Below, in pieces: positions 9,134-21,074 of a DNA stretch of 64,000 bases. Below the pieces are notes generated by a model that was not told the DNA's origin, did not search any database, and was given only the letters and a program-made list of their open reading frames with translations. Numbering within the stretch: position 1 is the stretch's first letter; each line of letters opens with the position of its first letter. The position numbers and the translations under genes are program-made. Origin of the DNA: Avena insularis (Eukaryota; Streptophyta; Magnoliopsida; Poales; Poaceae). The stretch spans positions 443,600,028-443,664,027 of the forward strand of contig CM042688.1 of NCBI GenBank assembly GCA_023614405.1, read 5' to 3'.

Positions 9134-12100
9134 CCCCTCTGACGCCTCGCGCTGACACGCTTTAGACTGCCCCAATTTCGAGCTCAAGCTCCATCGCTCG
9201 ACGATGTTCGGTGACAATTCCGACGAAACCAGACCTCCCCTTACCTCGTCGACCTAGCACCCTTACTCCACGCATCCGCACGCATCTATCCAAACCACCC
9301 ATTAATCCGCGGGCGCCCCAGAGCAACGCCAGATCAAGCTCGAAAGCAACACCACCGTCCGCCCAACTCCGGCAAACTCCGAGTAGCTTCCAGCCGCCTT
9401 TTTCGATGATGAGCCTAAGACCGGTGACTTTTCCGCAACTAACGCCATCGTTCACGACTGGATTTCGCACCGTCGCCTCCATTGTCGACAGTGAGCGCCG
9501 CGTCCGCTTCTTCTCCGACGAAGTTTCCCGGTAGCCTCGACCGCCCGACCCCTCTCGTTCACGCACACGACTCCGCCTCGATCTTGCGCATCTAACAGAT
9601 AGCCATTTTGCTTTGAGGTGATCCACAGACTCTCTTCGACCGTGGATGAGCCAACCGCGCCGTTCCCAACTCCGGCGAGCAATCAGGCGTTGAACCAGAG
9701 CGCTCATCGTCGAGCCATCAAGACGCCGAGCTTCACCGCAACCTCCCGAGCTCGGTGAGCATGCCCTCTTCTCTCGCTCTGTATCGCGGCACCTTCATCG
9801 ACCGACGACTCCGCCATGTTAGCCACCGGCCGCCAGCCATTGTTGGTTTGATTGTTAGCAGCGTTCGATCTATATCCAGCCACGATTAGTTCACTTAGTC
9901 GCGAAGACGTATGACCTCTGGACCACTCGATCTAAATAGATCCAACGTTCCACAGAGCCGATCCGGCCGAACCGGTATCGACCAGTAAGATCACGCCGCG
10001 TGGCTAGTGTTTGTTTAAAACAATTAGAAAATGAAACTTTAGCCATTTTCAAACCCATGTATCTTTTGATCCACACGTCCAAATTTTACAAACTTTATGT
10101 CGTGGAATCAGCAAGACAAGCTCTATCCAACCCTGCCCTTAGTTTAGCAAATAGTATTTGTTAGCTTGTTTGATTTTGCAGATTCTTTGTGTACTTGTTA
10201 ACATTAGAAAAAATCATTTAAAAATGATTTTAGGTGAAAACCTTGCAAATTAGTTTGTTGTGACCTTACTAACCCTAGGAACCAACCCATAGTTTGGAAA
10301 ATGATTTTGGAAAAGAATAGGATGGATTAATTAGTTTAGTCCATTTCTAGCTAACTAAAACTATTTGTTTTGTTTATGAAAATGCTTTCATAAAGAAAAC
10401 TTTGGAGAAAATGTTTTGAACCAAACCTACTGACCCAAAACACCAAGTTTTGCAATAGCAACTCATTTGGTGAAACCTATAGGTTAATACCCTAGTAGAA
10501 ATGTTTCTACACCCCATAGAATGACACTTTGTTTTGCAAATGGTTTTATATTGTAACCATTTTGCCAATGACTTAGCCACTTCACAAAATGACCATTAGA
10601 TGTACCCAAATGTCTATGACCCATTAGGAACCCCTTTTTCAAACAAATCAAAGCTTGGCATGCTTGCATGCATTACTTGAACTTGCCACTTTGGTAAATG
10701 ACCAATTTGGATCTTACAAAGTTTAGGAATCTAATAGAAACCCTTTTGCAAATGACTTTGCCATTTTGGTAAATGACCAATTTGGAACCTACAAAGTTTA
10801 GAAGTCTAGTGAAGACCATCCCTACAATAGAACCAACCTTTGCATGCTTATGCATGACTTAGATCCCATTACTTTGTGTGTGAAAAATTGTTTGTTTGAC
10901 TTTGTTATTTTATGTGTAGTTTTGCTTGATTGGTAGATTAAGTTTGTGCCTTGCTTGATTGAATTGTAGTGACTTGAAGAGTGTGAGTGTTGCAAGGACA
11001 AGGAGTGCCTATACCCTCTACCAAAAGGCAAGTGATACTTCATACTATCCATCCCATTATTTTCAATATGCATTAGTGTTTTGCTAAGTAAAACTTGCAT
11101 GGTTTTTATTTTGCTAAGTATAGACCTTGCTATAGGAAAACTAGTAGAATGAATCCTTAGAAGGATTTACCTAAGTTAAGAATCCTATTACTATCAAGCT
11201 TAGCCTAGCTAATAGAAAACCTGGGTGGGATATATATTCATGCTATGAAAAATTTCTTAGTCTATGGACTTGTGTTTTATTTAACAAAACAACTAAGTAA
11301 TGAATCACCTGGGTGGAATGGAAGGAATGGTTTATGTTGAGTGGTTCACAAGGCCATGGACTTGGCTTGTGTATCTCACTTGTGGATGGCCACCCAGGAA
11401 ACAAAGAGATTTGAGATGTCAAATGTTGAGAAGTTTCAAGTGCAACCACTTGGCAATATGAGCTCTGCCATGATCTTAGGATGCTGGAACTTAGTCACTT
11501 GGACAGTGGGTGGTAGTGTATGTTAGGTTGGAGCGCGTCCATTTGACTAAGGAAAGGCTACTGAAGGATCATATCTTGGGAAACCAAGGCTTGTGGGGAA
11601 AGTGCACCACCTCTGCAGAGTGTAAAACCTAAGTACTTAGCCATGTCCCTGGTAAAGGACAATTTGAGCATCAAGACATGGAATCAATCAAGAATCTCAT
11701 CACTCCAATTTCCAAATAAAATTTGTGGGTGAACAAGGGTTGTGTGAAATTCTTCAATCTTTGATGGAGAGATGGCTTGGTACAAGGATCTCAAAATCTT
11801 AGATTGGGAAATTGTTTTTGCCAAGAAAATCTTCAATCTTTGATTGGAAGATGCCTTGAGAGGATCTTCAGTCTTGTTGATAGATGCCTTGGTGGTTTTT
11901 GTCAAAATAAAACTTAGTATTTTCAAAATGATAGGGAAAAATCTATTTTGAGCAATGCAAGCCTCAACTCCACTTAGCCAAAATGCATATAGATGATAGA
12001 CTCCACTATACTACCAAAGTATCACTTGCCAATACAATTCAAATGTATTGACCCTTGTGGCTGTAACCTGTAATGTTGCAGGTTTGATTGATTTTAGTGA

Positions 12101-12224
12101 AGATTGATTGATTAGGATTACAAAGTCTACAACCAACATCTGCCTGTGGCACTTTGAAGATGAAGGACCCATGACTATAGTTATTCCGCTGCAATGTAAT
12201 AGCCAAATGAGCTATGTTTGAAGT

Positions 12225-12230
12225 AATAAA
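12225..12230 (+). terminator. Polyadenylation signal near the end of the 5' LTR
   Basis: AATAAA occurs ~140 bp before the LTR end and is matched in the 3' LTR (18731-18736). Position and conservation fit an LTR polyadenylation signal. Confidence 0.45.
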
Positions 12231-12374
12231 ATTATGTTATTCCTGGTTATAAAATTGTATTATGACCCTTGTTTCTTGATATTACATCTGAACTGTGGAT
12301 GCTAGCTATTGATCCAGGGACTAGCATTGTAAACACAGGGACTCAATCTTATTAAAGGTTGGGGACGCTATGAA

Positions 12375-12385
12375 TGGTATCGAGC
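12375..12385 (+). other. Primer binding site, initiator-Met tRNA type
   Basis: TGGTATCGAGC matches the plant initiator Met-tRNA complement TGGTATCAGAGC except for one missing A. It sits directly after the LTR end, as expected for priming minus-strand DNA synthesis. Confidence 0.7.
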
Positions 12386-13066
12386 ATTGTGTTGCCTGTA
12401 GGATTTGTAACCCTAGGAATGGACAAAAACCCTTAGACAATAGGAGTTGTCTTATTCCAAAACTTATTTACAAAACAATCTTGTAAACTATTTCCTCAAC
12501 CATTTTGGTTTCAACTCTACTTCTCTTCTACTTCAAAACTTGATGGAAAAGCCTACCCCATGACCAAAGACTACACCATGTGCAAAGGACTTCTTCAACT
12601 TCATCAACTCTAATGACTTCAACTTCTTCAACATCTTCAACATGTACACCAAGGACTTCAACTTGGATATCACTAAAGACTCAAGTCTTGAGTAACATTT
12701 CACTTGAAGACTAGGGAAACACAACTTAGAAGAAGCCATCACCACCTTTGAAGATTTGTGAACAAAAGACAAGAATTCTCCAAGGATACAAAGATCTCAT
12801 TCAAGAAGAATCAACCAAGAAGAATGGAAAGATCACAAGTGAACCATATAGATGGACCACCATATTTTAGTTAAGTCAAACCCACCAACTTATGTGGTGT
12901 AACAAAAATATTTTGTTGCCTAAGTATGTGCCTGAAACTGTTGTTTGAGTGGAGTGTTTGTTTGTGATTGCTTGCACATTGCTTGTGTGAAATGTGAAGT
13001 GTGTGAATAGAATTGACTTCTTAGAAAATCTCTTGCCTATTCTAATCCCCCTTCAACCCCAAACAG
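12386..13066 (+). other. Internal leader of the LARD-like element, no gene
   Basis: About 680 bp of AT-rich sequence with many ACTTC/CTTCAA tracts between the primer binding site and the gag remnant. Its only notable open frame (12533-12772, minus) mirrors these low-complexity tracts and has no domain. It is best read as the untranslated leader/packaging region. Confidence 0.5.
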
Positions 13067-13994
13067 ATGACTTCTCCAAAAGACTCCAGCATCAAGGATG
13101 ATGACAACAACAACAAGAGGACAACATGAGAGAACTCTAGCAACCCAACACCAGTTGAACCAACTAACAACTCAGTTCATAGCCAACAATAGTGATAAAG
13201 ACCCTACCTTGCAAAGTTTTTGGAAGAACAATCCCAACTGATGCTTAAGGTGACTAATCAAATGATCAAAGATGGAAGAAAACTATCCCAAAAGAGTGTA
13301 TGACAACAAGGATGACAAGAATATTATTCTAGATGGATCCCCATCTTGCATTATTTGTGGAGACAAGGATCACACTTCCAAGGAGCATGAAGATCAATGC
13401 CCCAATTGTGAAGAGGAACATCCAGTTGGCCAATGCCCCACATCTCAAGTTACTTGTTACCTTTGTGAAGGAAACGACCATGTACCTACTCAATGCCCCA
13501 TCTATGCCATTGTTGAACAAAGGAAACAAGAAGGATCCAAGTATGCCAAGAATGTTGATGACAAAGGAAAAGGACCACTTATACCTCCAAACAAGACAAC
13601 CCAATTCAAAGGATCAAAGAAGCCCAAGAAACCAAAGCAAGACATGAGCCTTGTGCAATGTCGTGAATGTAAGGAAATGGGACACTACCCAAAGGATGCC
13701 CAGAGAACCCAAAGAATAAAGAGATCGGCCAAGTAGTGCAACAACTGCAAAGAGCTAGGCCACTATGTAGCCACTTGTCCACAAGAGCAACGTAAAGAAC
13801 TCCAAGATATCCACTGTTTCAATTGCAAGGAACCAGGACACTATGTAAGCAATCCCGTAAAAGATGAAGAACAAGATAAACAAGTCTATGGAGAAACCCA
13901 ACCTCAGCCCATGAGTCAAGCATGGAAACAAAGGACACTGAGCAGAAGTTTTCCAAGAAGAAGTTTTCCAAGATCCAAGCAAGCCAAGATGTAG
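13067..13994 (+). pseudogene. Gag-like remnant with six zinc-knuckle-like motifs
   Basis: An ATG at 13067 starts a short Lys/Asp/Asn-rich peptide that stops after 20 codons. The next frame (13272-13736) carries CIICGDKDHTSKEH, CPNCEEEHPVGQC, CYLCEGNDHVPTQC and CRECKEMGHY. After the TAG at 13734-13736 the same frame stays open to 13994 and shows CNNCKELGHYVATC and CFNCKEPGHY. The third and fifth motifs are perfect CX2CX4HX4C; the others lack or replace one ligand. Near the fourth motif an alternative frame would supply the missing Cys, indicating a small indel. Zinc knuckles bind nucleic acid in Gag nucleocapsids. No protease, RT or integrase follows. A host CCHC gene fragment is the alternative. 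Confidence 0.75.
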
Positions 13995-14097
13995 TTTAGT
14001 TGGAAAAATTTTAAGGGTGGTAGTACCCTAGCTGTTTGAGCCGACTTGTAACCCTAGCCTCCCCAAATCTCGGAATAGATTTATTTTAAGGGTAGCC
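13995..14097 (+). other. Junction before the 3' LTR with possible polypurine tract
   Basis: The sequence TTTTAAGGGT occurs at about 14014 and again at about 14084, the second ending 4 bases before the LTR start at 14098. AAGGGTAG is the only purine run near the LTR, and is a weak candidate for the plus-strand primer. Confidence 0.3.
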
Positions 14098-17000
14098 TGT
14101 CACATCCCAAGATTTTCCAAATCTTGTTATGAGAAAATAAATTAAACAAAATAAATTTTTTGTGAAAATCAGGGTGAAAAGAAACTTTTGTTTCTAAAAG
14201 GAAAACTTTAGCCAAAGTTTGTTAAAGATGGATTCTAAAGTTTGAATTCAACAAAAATCCAAATCAAGGGAAATGCATTCCTCAATGAATGTATCTGGAA
14301 ATTTGAACATTTGGAAAGTAATCCAAAACCCTAAACCCTAATGGAAGAAAATTATTTTCCAAAGTTACCCCAATCTATGGATTTGATCCATACCAAAGTT
14401 GATCAACAAATATTCTCAAAGGATCAAGAAAAGACCTTAGAGATTGGTTTCACTTAGTTTGGAACCATAGACAAAATCTTGTGAATAATATAAGATTAGG
14501 AAATTGAATTTCCAAATCCAATAAAGCCCTTACCAAAAGCCATACCAATTGGAGATCAAAAAAAATCCTAAAGGGATTTATAAAGATAAACCATTTATCA
14601 AAGGAAAATAAATTGTTTTGGAAATACTAATTTAGATCTTTTAATAAAAGACTTTGGTTTCAAATGAAAAGATAAGCCAAATTAATTTTGGCCAAACTTT
14701 TGAAATAAAATATTTTGTTCTGATAAAATGAGTAAAGGTTTATTAAATAAAATAAAGGATTTAAATATCCAATTTTATTTAAGTAAAAGCTTTTCCCATT
14801 TTAAATGAACACCAAGTATTTTATTACTACTTTGAAATCTTTTATTAAAAGGTTTTGCTTTGATTAAAATGAGTAAAGGATTATTTAAATAAAATAATAA
14901 AGGATTTAAATATCCAATTTTATTTAAGTAAAGGCTTTCCCATTTTAATTAAAACACCAAAACTTATTTATTTATTTAAATAAGTTTCCAAGTATTCTTT
15001 TATTCTTCAAATTAAACCTTCTGGTTTGGTTTTGAAAATGATTGGATTTCAAATGGAAATTTTATTAAATAAATCAAAACCCTATTTTATTAAATAAAGA
15101 TCCATTTTATTTAATTATTAAATGGATCCTAAAATAAATAAAAATATTAATTTATCTTGATTTGGATTATGTTTAACAGAACCAAATTCAAATGAAAAGT
15201 TTGTTGTTTGTTTGAATTGATTTGAACCTTGTTTGATTGCTTGAATATTTGTTTGAAATTCAAAACAGAAAAAGAATTAGAAAAAGAAAAAGATTTAGAC
15301 AGAAAAAAAATAGAGGCCCAACAGCAGCCAAGACCAATCTTTTTCCTCAAGAAACCTTTTCTCACCCAGATTCCTACCCAGATAGTCAATGAAAACCAGG
15401 ACTCCTACTCCCCTCACTCGCTGACGAGATGACCCCACCTCTCTCTCCCAAGCCCCCGAACCGTTTTCTTACTGCGGACTGAACCCACGCAGCCAATGAC
15501 TGGTGGACCTCCTCCGCTCTCCTTTTTCCACTGACCGTTGGACCCCACCGCTTCCCTGTTCTCCTTCCCACCCGCCACCAGTTCTTCTCCTCGTTTCATT
15601 GATTCCTCCTTAATTCACCTTAATGACGCGAGTAAAACCTGCAGTGATCACGAGATGGTAACGCCTCCTCTCCTCTATAAATCCTCTCGACGCCTCACGA
15701 CACGCTTTAGATCAGACCAATTTCGAGCTCAAGCTCCATCAAGCGACGATGTTCCGTGACAATTCGACGAAACCAGACCTCCCTTACCTCGCCACCTAGC
15801 ACCCTTACTCCACGCATCCAAACGCATCTATCCATACCACCCATTCATCCGCTGGCGCCCCCGAACGTCAGCGCAAGCTCGAGCAACACCGCCGGTCCTC
15901 CAACTCCGCGAACTCCATGTGTAGCTTCCACCGCCTCTACTTTTCGGCGATGCTAAGACCAGTGACTTTTTTCCAATTAGCGCCATCATTCTCGCGGACC
16001 TAGCTCAGACCAGAAGGTCCGCCCATTGTCGATAGTGAGCGCCATTGCCTCGCTTTTCTCCGACGAAGCTTCCTGTAAGCCTCGACCGCCGACCCTCTCG
16101 CTCACGCACACGACTGCCTCGATCTTGCGCATCTAACGTATAGCCATTTTGCTTTGAGGTGATCCACAGACTTCTTCGACCGTGGACAGAGCCAACCGCT
16201 GCTCCTAACTCCGCGAGCAATCGCGGCTATCTAACAGCGCCTGGTCGCCGAGCCATCAGACGCCGAGCTCAATTACCAACTCCTCTGGTGAGCATGCCCT
16301 CTTCTCTATCGCCTGTATCGCTGCACCTTCATCGATCGACGACCGCGTTAGCTACCGCACCGCCATTGTTGGTTTGATTGTTAGCGGCTCGATCTATATC
16401 CAGCGCCACGATTAGTTCACTTAGTCGCGAAGACGATGACCTCTGACCACTCGATCTAAATAGATCCAACGCTCCACGAGCCGATCCGCCGAACCGGTAT
16501 CGACCAGTAAGATCAACGCCATGGCGTTTGTTTAAAAACAGAATTAGAAAATGAAACTTTAGCCATTTTCAAACCCATGTATCTTTTGATCCACACGTCC
16601 AAATTTTACAAACTTTATGTCGTTGGAATCAGCAAGACAAGCTCTATCCAACCCTGCCCTTAGTTTAGCAAATAGTATTTGTTAGCTTGTTTGATTTTGC
16701 AGATTCTTTTGTACTTAACATTAGAAAAAATCATTTAAAAATGATTTTAGGTGAAAACCTTTGCAAATTAGTTTGTTGTGACCTTACTAACCTAGGAACC
16801 AACCCATAGTTTGGAAAATGATTTTGGAAAAGAATAGGATGGATTAATTAGTTTAGTCCATTTCTAGCTAACTAAAACTATTTGTTTTGTTTATGAAAAT
16901 GCTTTCATAAAGAAAACTTGGAGAAAATGTTTTGAACCAAACCTCATCAATTCAAAAACACCAAGTTTTGCAATAGCAACTCATTTGGTGAAACCTATAG

Positions 17001-18867
17001 GTTAATACCCTAGTAGAAATGTTTCTACAATTCCATAGAATGACACTTTGTTTTGCAAATGGTTTTATAGTGTAACCTTTTTGCAAATGACTTAGCCACT
17101 TCACAAAATGACCATTAGATGTACCCAAATGTCTATGACCCATTAGGGAACCCCTTTTTCAAACAAATCAAAGCTTGGCATGCTTGCATGCATTACTTGA
17201 ACTTGCCACTTTGGTAAATGACCAATTTGGATCTTACAAAGTTTAGGGAATCTAATAGAAACCCTTTTGCAAATGACTTTGCCATTTTGGTAATGACCAA
17301 TTTGGAACCTACAAAGTTTAGAAGCCTAGTGAAGACCATCCCTACAATAGAACTAACCTTGCATGCTTATGCATGACTTAGATCCCATTACTTGTGTGTG
17401 AAAATTGTTTGTTTGACTTTGTTATTTTATGTGTGTAGTTTTGCTTGATTGGTAGATTAAGTTTGTGCCTTGCTTGATTGAATTGTAGTGACTTGAAGAG
17501 TGTGAGTGTTGTAAGGACAAGGAGTAAGCCTATACCCTCACCAAAAAGGCAAGTGATACTTCATACTATCCATCCCATTATTTTCAATATGCATTAGTGT
17601 TTTGCTAAGTAAACTTGTATGGTTTTATTTTGCTAAGTATAGACCTTTACATAGGAAAACTAGTAGAATGAATCCTTAGAAGGATTTACCAAGTTAAGAA
17701 TCCTATTACTATCAAGCTTAGCCTAGCTTAATGAAAACCCGGTGGGATATATATTCATGCTATGAAAAATTTCTCGATCTATGGACTTGTGTTTTATTTA
17801 ACAAACAACTAAGTAATGAATCACCTGGGTGGAATGAAGGAATGGTTTATGTTGAGTGGTTCACAAGGCCATGGACTTGGCTTGTATCTCACTTGTGGAT
17901 GGCCACCCAGAAACAAAGAGATTTGAGATGTCAAATGTTGAGAAGTTTCAAGTGCAACCACTTGGCAATATGGGCTTCCATGATCTTAGGATGTTGAACT
18001 TAGTCACTTGGACAGGTGGTAGTGTATGTTAGGTTGGAGCGCCCATTTGACTAAGGAAAGGCTACAAGGATCATGTCTTGGGAAACCAAGGCTTGTGGGG
18101 AAAGTGCACCACCTCTGCAGAGTGTAAAAACTAAGTACTTAGCCATGGCCCTGGTATTGGACAATTTGAGCATCAAGACATGGAATCAATCAAGAATCTC
18201 TTCACTCCAATTTCTAAATAAAATTTGTGGGTGAACAAGGGTTGTGTGAAATTCTTCAATCTTTGATGGAGAGATGGCTTGGTACAAGGATCTCAAAATC
18301 TTAGATTGGGAAATTGTTTTGCCAAGAAAATCTTCATCTTTGATTGGAAGATGCCTTGAGAGGATCTTCATCTTGTTGATAGATGCCTTGGTGGTTTTTG
18401 TCAAAATAAAACTTAGTATTTTCAAAATGATAGGAAAATCTATTTTGAGCAATGCAAGCTCTCAACTCCACTTCTAGAAGCCAAAATGCATATAGATGAT
18501 GAGACTCCACTATACTACTAAAGTATCACTTGCCAATACAATTCAAATGTATTGACCCTTGTGGTTGTAACCTGTAATGTGCAGGTTTGATTGATTTTAG
18601 TGAAGATTGATTGATTAGATTACAAAGTCTACAATCAATACTCTGCCTGTGGCACTTTGAAGATGAAGGACCCATGACTATAGTTATTCCTGCAATGTAA
18701 TGTAATAGCCAAATGAGCTATGTTTGATGTAATAAAATTATGTTATTCCTGGTTATAAAATTGTATTATGACCCTTGTTTCTTGATATTACATCTGAACT
18801 GTGGATGCTAGCTATTGATCCGTGGACTAGCATTGTAAACACAGTGGGACTCAATCTTATTAAAGGT
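14098..18867 (+). repeat. 3' LTR (~4.77 kb), last ~10 bp lost at the satellite junction
   Basis: It is colinear with 7528-12359, starting TGTCACATCCC and matching through AAAGGT at 18862-18867. It is ~60 bp shorter because of many small deletions, concentrated in the GC-rich island (15400-16520). The TATA box is at 15676-15682 and AATAAA at 18731-18736. The final LTR bases present in the 5' copy (TGGGGACGCT) are absent; satellite monomers follow immediately. Confidence 0.88.
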
Positions 18868-20868
18868 CAGAGAGTCATTGCATGTGTGTTCTTTTCCACA
18901 TCCACATATGGATCCACCCTGAGTCATTGCATGTGTGTTCTTTCCACAAACCACATATGGATCCAATTAGAGTCATTGCATGTGTTCTTTCCACAAACCA
19001 CATATGGATCCACTAGAGTCATTGCATGTGTGTTCTTTTCACAAACCACCATATGGATCCACTAGTCATTGTCAGTGTGTGTTCTTTCCACAACCACATA
19101 CATGGATCAACTAGAGTCATTGTGTGTGTTCTTTCCACAAACCACATGGATCAGTAGGTCATCATGTGTCATTGTTCTTTCCACAAACCATATGGATCCA
19201 CTAGAGTCATTGCATGTGTGTTCATTTCACAAACCACATATGGATTCCACTAGATGTCACTACATGTGTGTTCTTTTCATAAACCATATGGATCAACTAG
19301 GTCATTGCATGTGTGTTCTTTCCACAAACCACACATAGAGTCATACATGTGTGTTCTTTTCACAAACCACATATGGATCCACTAGATGTCATTGCATGTT
19401 CTTCTTTCATTAAAACAAGCACTATGGATCCACTCATGCATGTGTTCTTTTCCAACACCATATGGATCCACCAAAGGTCATTGCATGTGTGTGTTCTTTC
19501 CACAAACCACATATGGATCCAGAGCATGTGTGTGTTCTTTCACAAACCACATATGGATCCACCACTACATGTGTGTTTTGTGTGTTCAAACTACATGGAT
19601 CCCAATGTCATTGCCATGTGTGTTCTTTTCACAAACCACATGGATCCACTAGTTGTTCATTGCATGTGTGTTCTTTTCACAAACCACATATGGATCCATT
19701 AGAGGTCATTGCATGTGTGTTCTTTTCACAACCACATATGGATCCACTCAGTGTCATGCATGTGTGTTTTCATACTAAAACCACAGCACTAGAGTCATTG
19801 CATGTGTTCTTTTCACAAACCATGGATCCACTGTCATTGCATGTGTTCTTTTCCATAAACCACATATGGATTAACCAGTCATGCATGTGTTCTTTCCACA
19901 AACCATATGGATCCACTAATGTCATTGCATGTGTGTTTTTCACAAATCACATATCCACTAGAGTCATTGCATGTGTGTTCTTTCACAAACCACATATGGA
20001 TCCACCAAGATGTCATTGCATGTGTGTTCTTTCATAAACCACATATGGATCCACCAGATGTCATTGCATGTGTGTTCTTCACAAACCAATTATGGATCCA
20101 AGGTCATTGCATGTGTGTTCTTTCCACAAACCACATAACCATGGATTAACCACTAGAGTCATTGCATGTGTGTTCTTTCATAACCAACATATGGACCCAC
20201 TAGTGTCATTGCATGTGTGTTCTTTTCTAAAACCACCATGGAGTCACTAGATGCATGTGTTCTTTCACAAACCACATATGGATCCACTAATGTCATTGCA
20301 TGTGTGTTTTTCACAACCATATGGATCACCAGATGTCATTGCATGTGTGTTCTTTTCACAAACCACATATGGATCATGTCATTGTTCACTAACCACAGAG
20401 TCATCAGATGTGTGTTCTTTTCACAAACCACATGGATCCACTAGAGTCATTGCATGTGTGTTCTTTCATAAACCACATATGGATCCACTAGAGTCATTGC
20501 ATGTGTGTTCTTTCAATAAACATCCAGATCCACATAGATTCTGCATGTGTTTTCATATCAAACCACATATGTGTGTTCTCTTATAAACCATATGGATCAG
20601 TAGAGTCATTGCATGTGTGTTCTTTTCCACAAACCACACATGGATCCACTAGAGTCATTGCATGTGTGTTCTTTTCACAAACCACATACCATAGGAGTCA
20701 TTGCATGTGTTCTTTCCACAAACCACATATGGATCATAGAGTCATTGCATTGTGTGTTTCCACAAACCACATATGGATCCAACTATGTCATTGCATGTGT
20801 GTTCTTTTTCATAAACCACATATGGATATTCATAACCCATATGGATCCTCCAGTATCATTGCATGTAT
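18868..20868. repeat. Irregular A-only border of the satellite array
   Basis: Here nearly all monomers are the 48-bp A form ending in CCACTAGA or CCACCAGA and often have TTCTTTCCACAAACC. Lengths vary widely through 1-15 base indels, and several units are collapsed (for example near 19331, 19781, 20371-20400 and 20690). Form B with CATTAACC is absent; the first B-like units appear at ~20870-20980. I could not detect a higher-order period in this part. Confidence 0.8.
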
Positions 20869-21074
20869 GTTCTTTTCATGAACCACAGCTCGATTCATTG
20901 CATGTATGTTCTTTTCACAAACCACATGGATCCACCAGTGTCATTGCATTTGTGTTCTTTTAATAAACCACAACTAGAGTCATTACATGTGTGTTCTTTT
21001 CACAAACCACATATGGATCCACCAGTGTCATTGCATGCCTGTTCTATTTATAGACCACATATGGATCCACCATT

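Larger units (their letters stand above)
7528..12372 (+). repeat. 5' LTR (~4.84 kb) of the LARD-like element
   Basis: It starts TGTCACATCCC at 7528. Similarity with the 3' copy runs to AAAGGT at 12359, and a further ~12 bases (TGGGGACGCTATG) lead to the primer binding site. Composition is layered: very AT-rich to ~8750, a TATA box at ~9127, a C-rich/GC-rich island to ~9990, then moderately AT-rich to the end. Open frames inside (for example 9162-9707 minus and 9211-9534 plus) are not conserved in the other LTR and are not called as genes. The exact right end within 12359-12372 is uncertain. Confidence 0.88.
7528..18867 (+). mobile_element. Non-autonomous giant-LTR retrotransposon (LARD-like), nested in Tat gag
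   Basis: Two direct repeats of about 4.8 kb (7528-~12370 and 14098-18867) flank ~1.7 kb of internal DNA with a primer binding site and a gag-like remnant but no pol. Both repeats begin TGTCACATCCC, a plausible LTR start, and the first ends near GGGGACGCTA, imperfectly inverse to the start. Very long LTRs with little or no coding capacity define LARD elements in grasses. The 5-bp sequence before it, GTCCC, is not repeated after 18867, so no target duplication is visible. It would need an autonomous partner for reverse transcriptase and integrase. Gypsy membership is likely, not proven. Confidence 0.85.

Noticed and set aside
9211..9534. 107-residue plus-strand frame starting near the LTR island
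   Set aside because: The matching region of the 3' LTR (15756-15956) is open only partly and shifted by indels, so no conserved protein is supported.
9162..9707. 181-residue minus-strand frame in the GC-rich LTR island
   Set aside because: Low-complexity Arg/Gly-rich translation of C-rich sequence; the other LTR does not preserve the frame.
12533..12772. 79-residue minus-strand Leu/Lys-rich frame in the LARD leader
   Set aside because: Reverse reading of CTTCAA-rich low-complexity sequence; no start context or domain.
7528..18867. Reading the two 4.8-kb repeats as a segmental duplication of host DNA
   Set aside because: LTR-like start, Met-tRNA primer site directly after the first copy, a gag-like interior and TATA/AATAAA signals fit LTRs much better.
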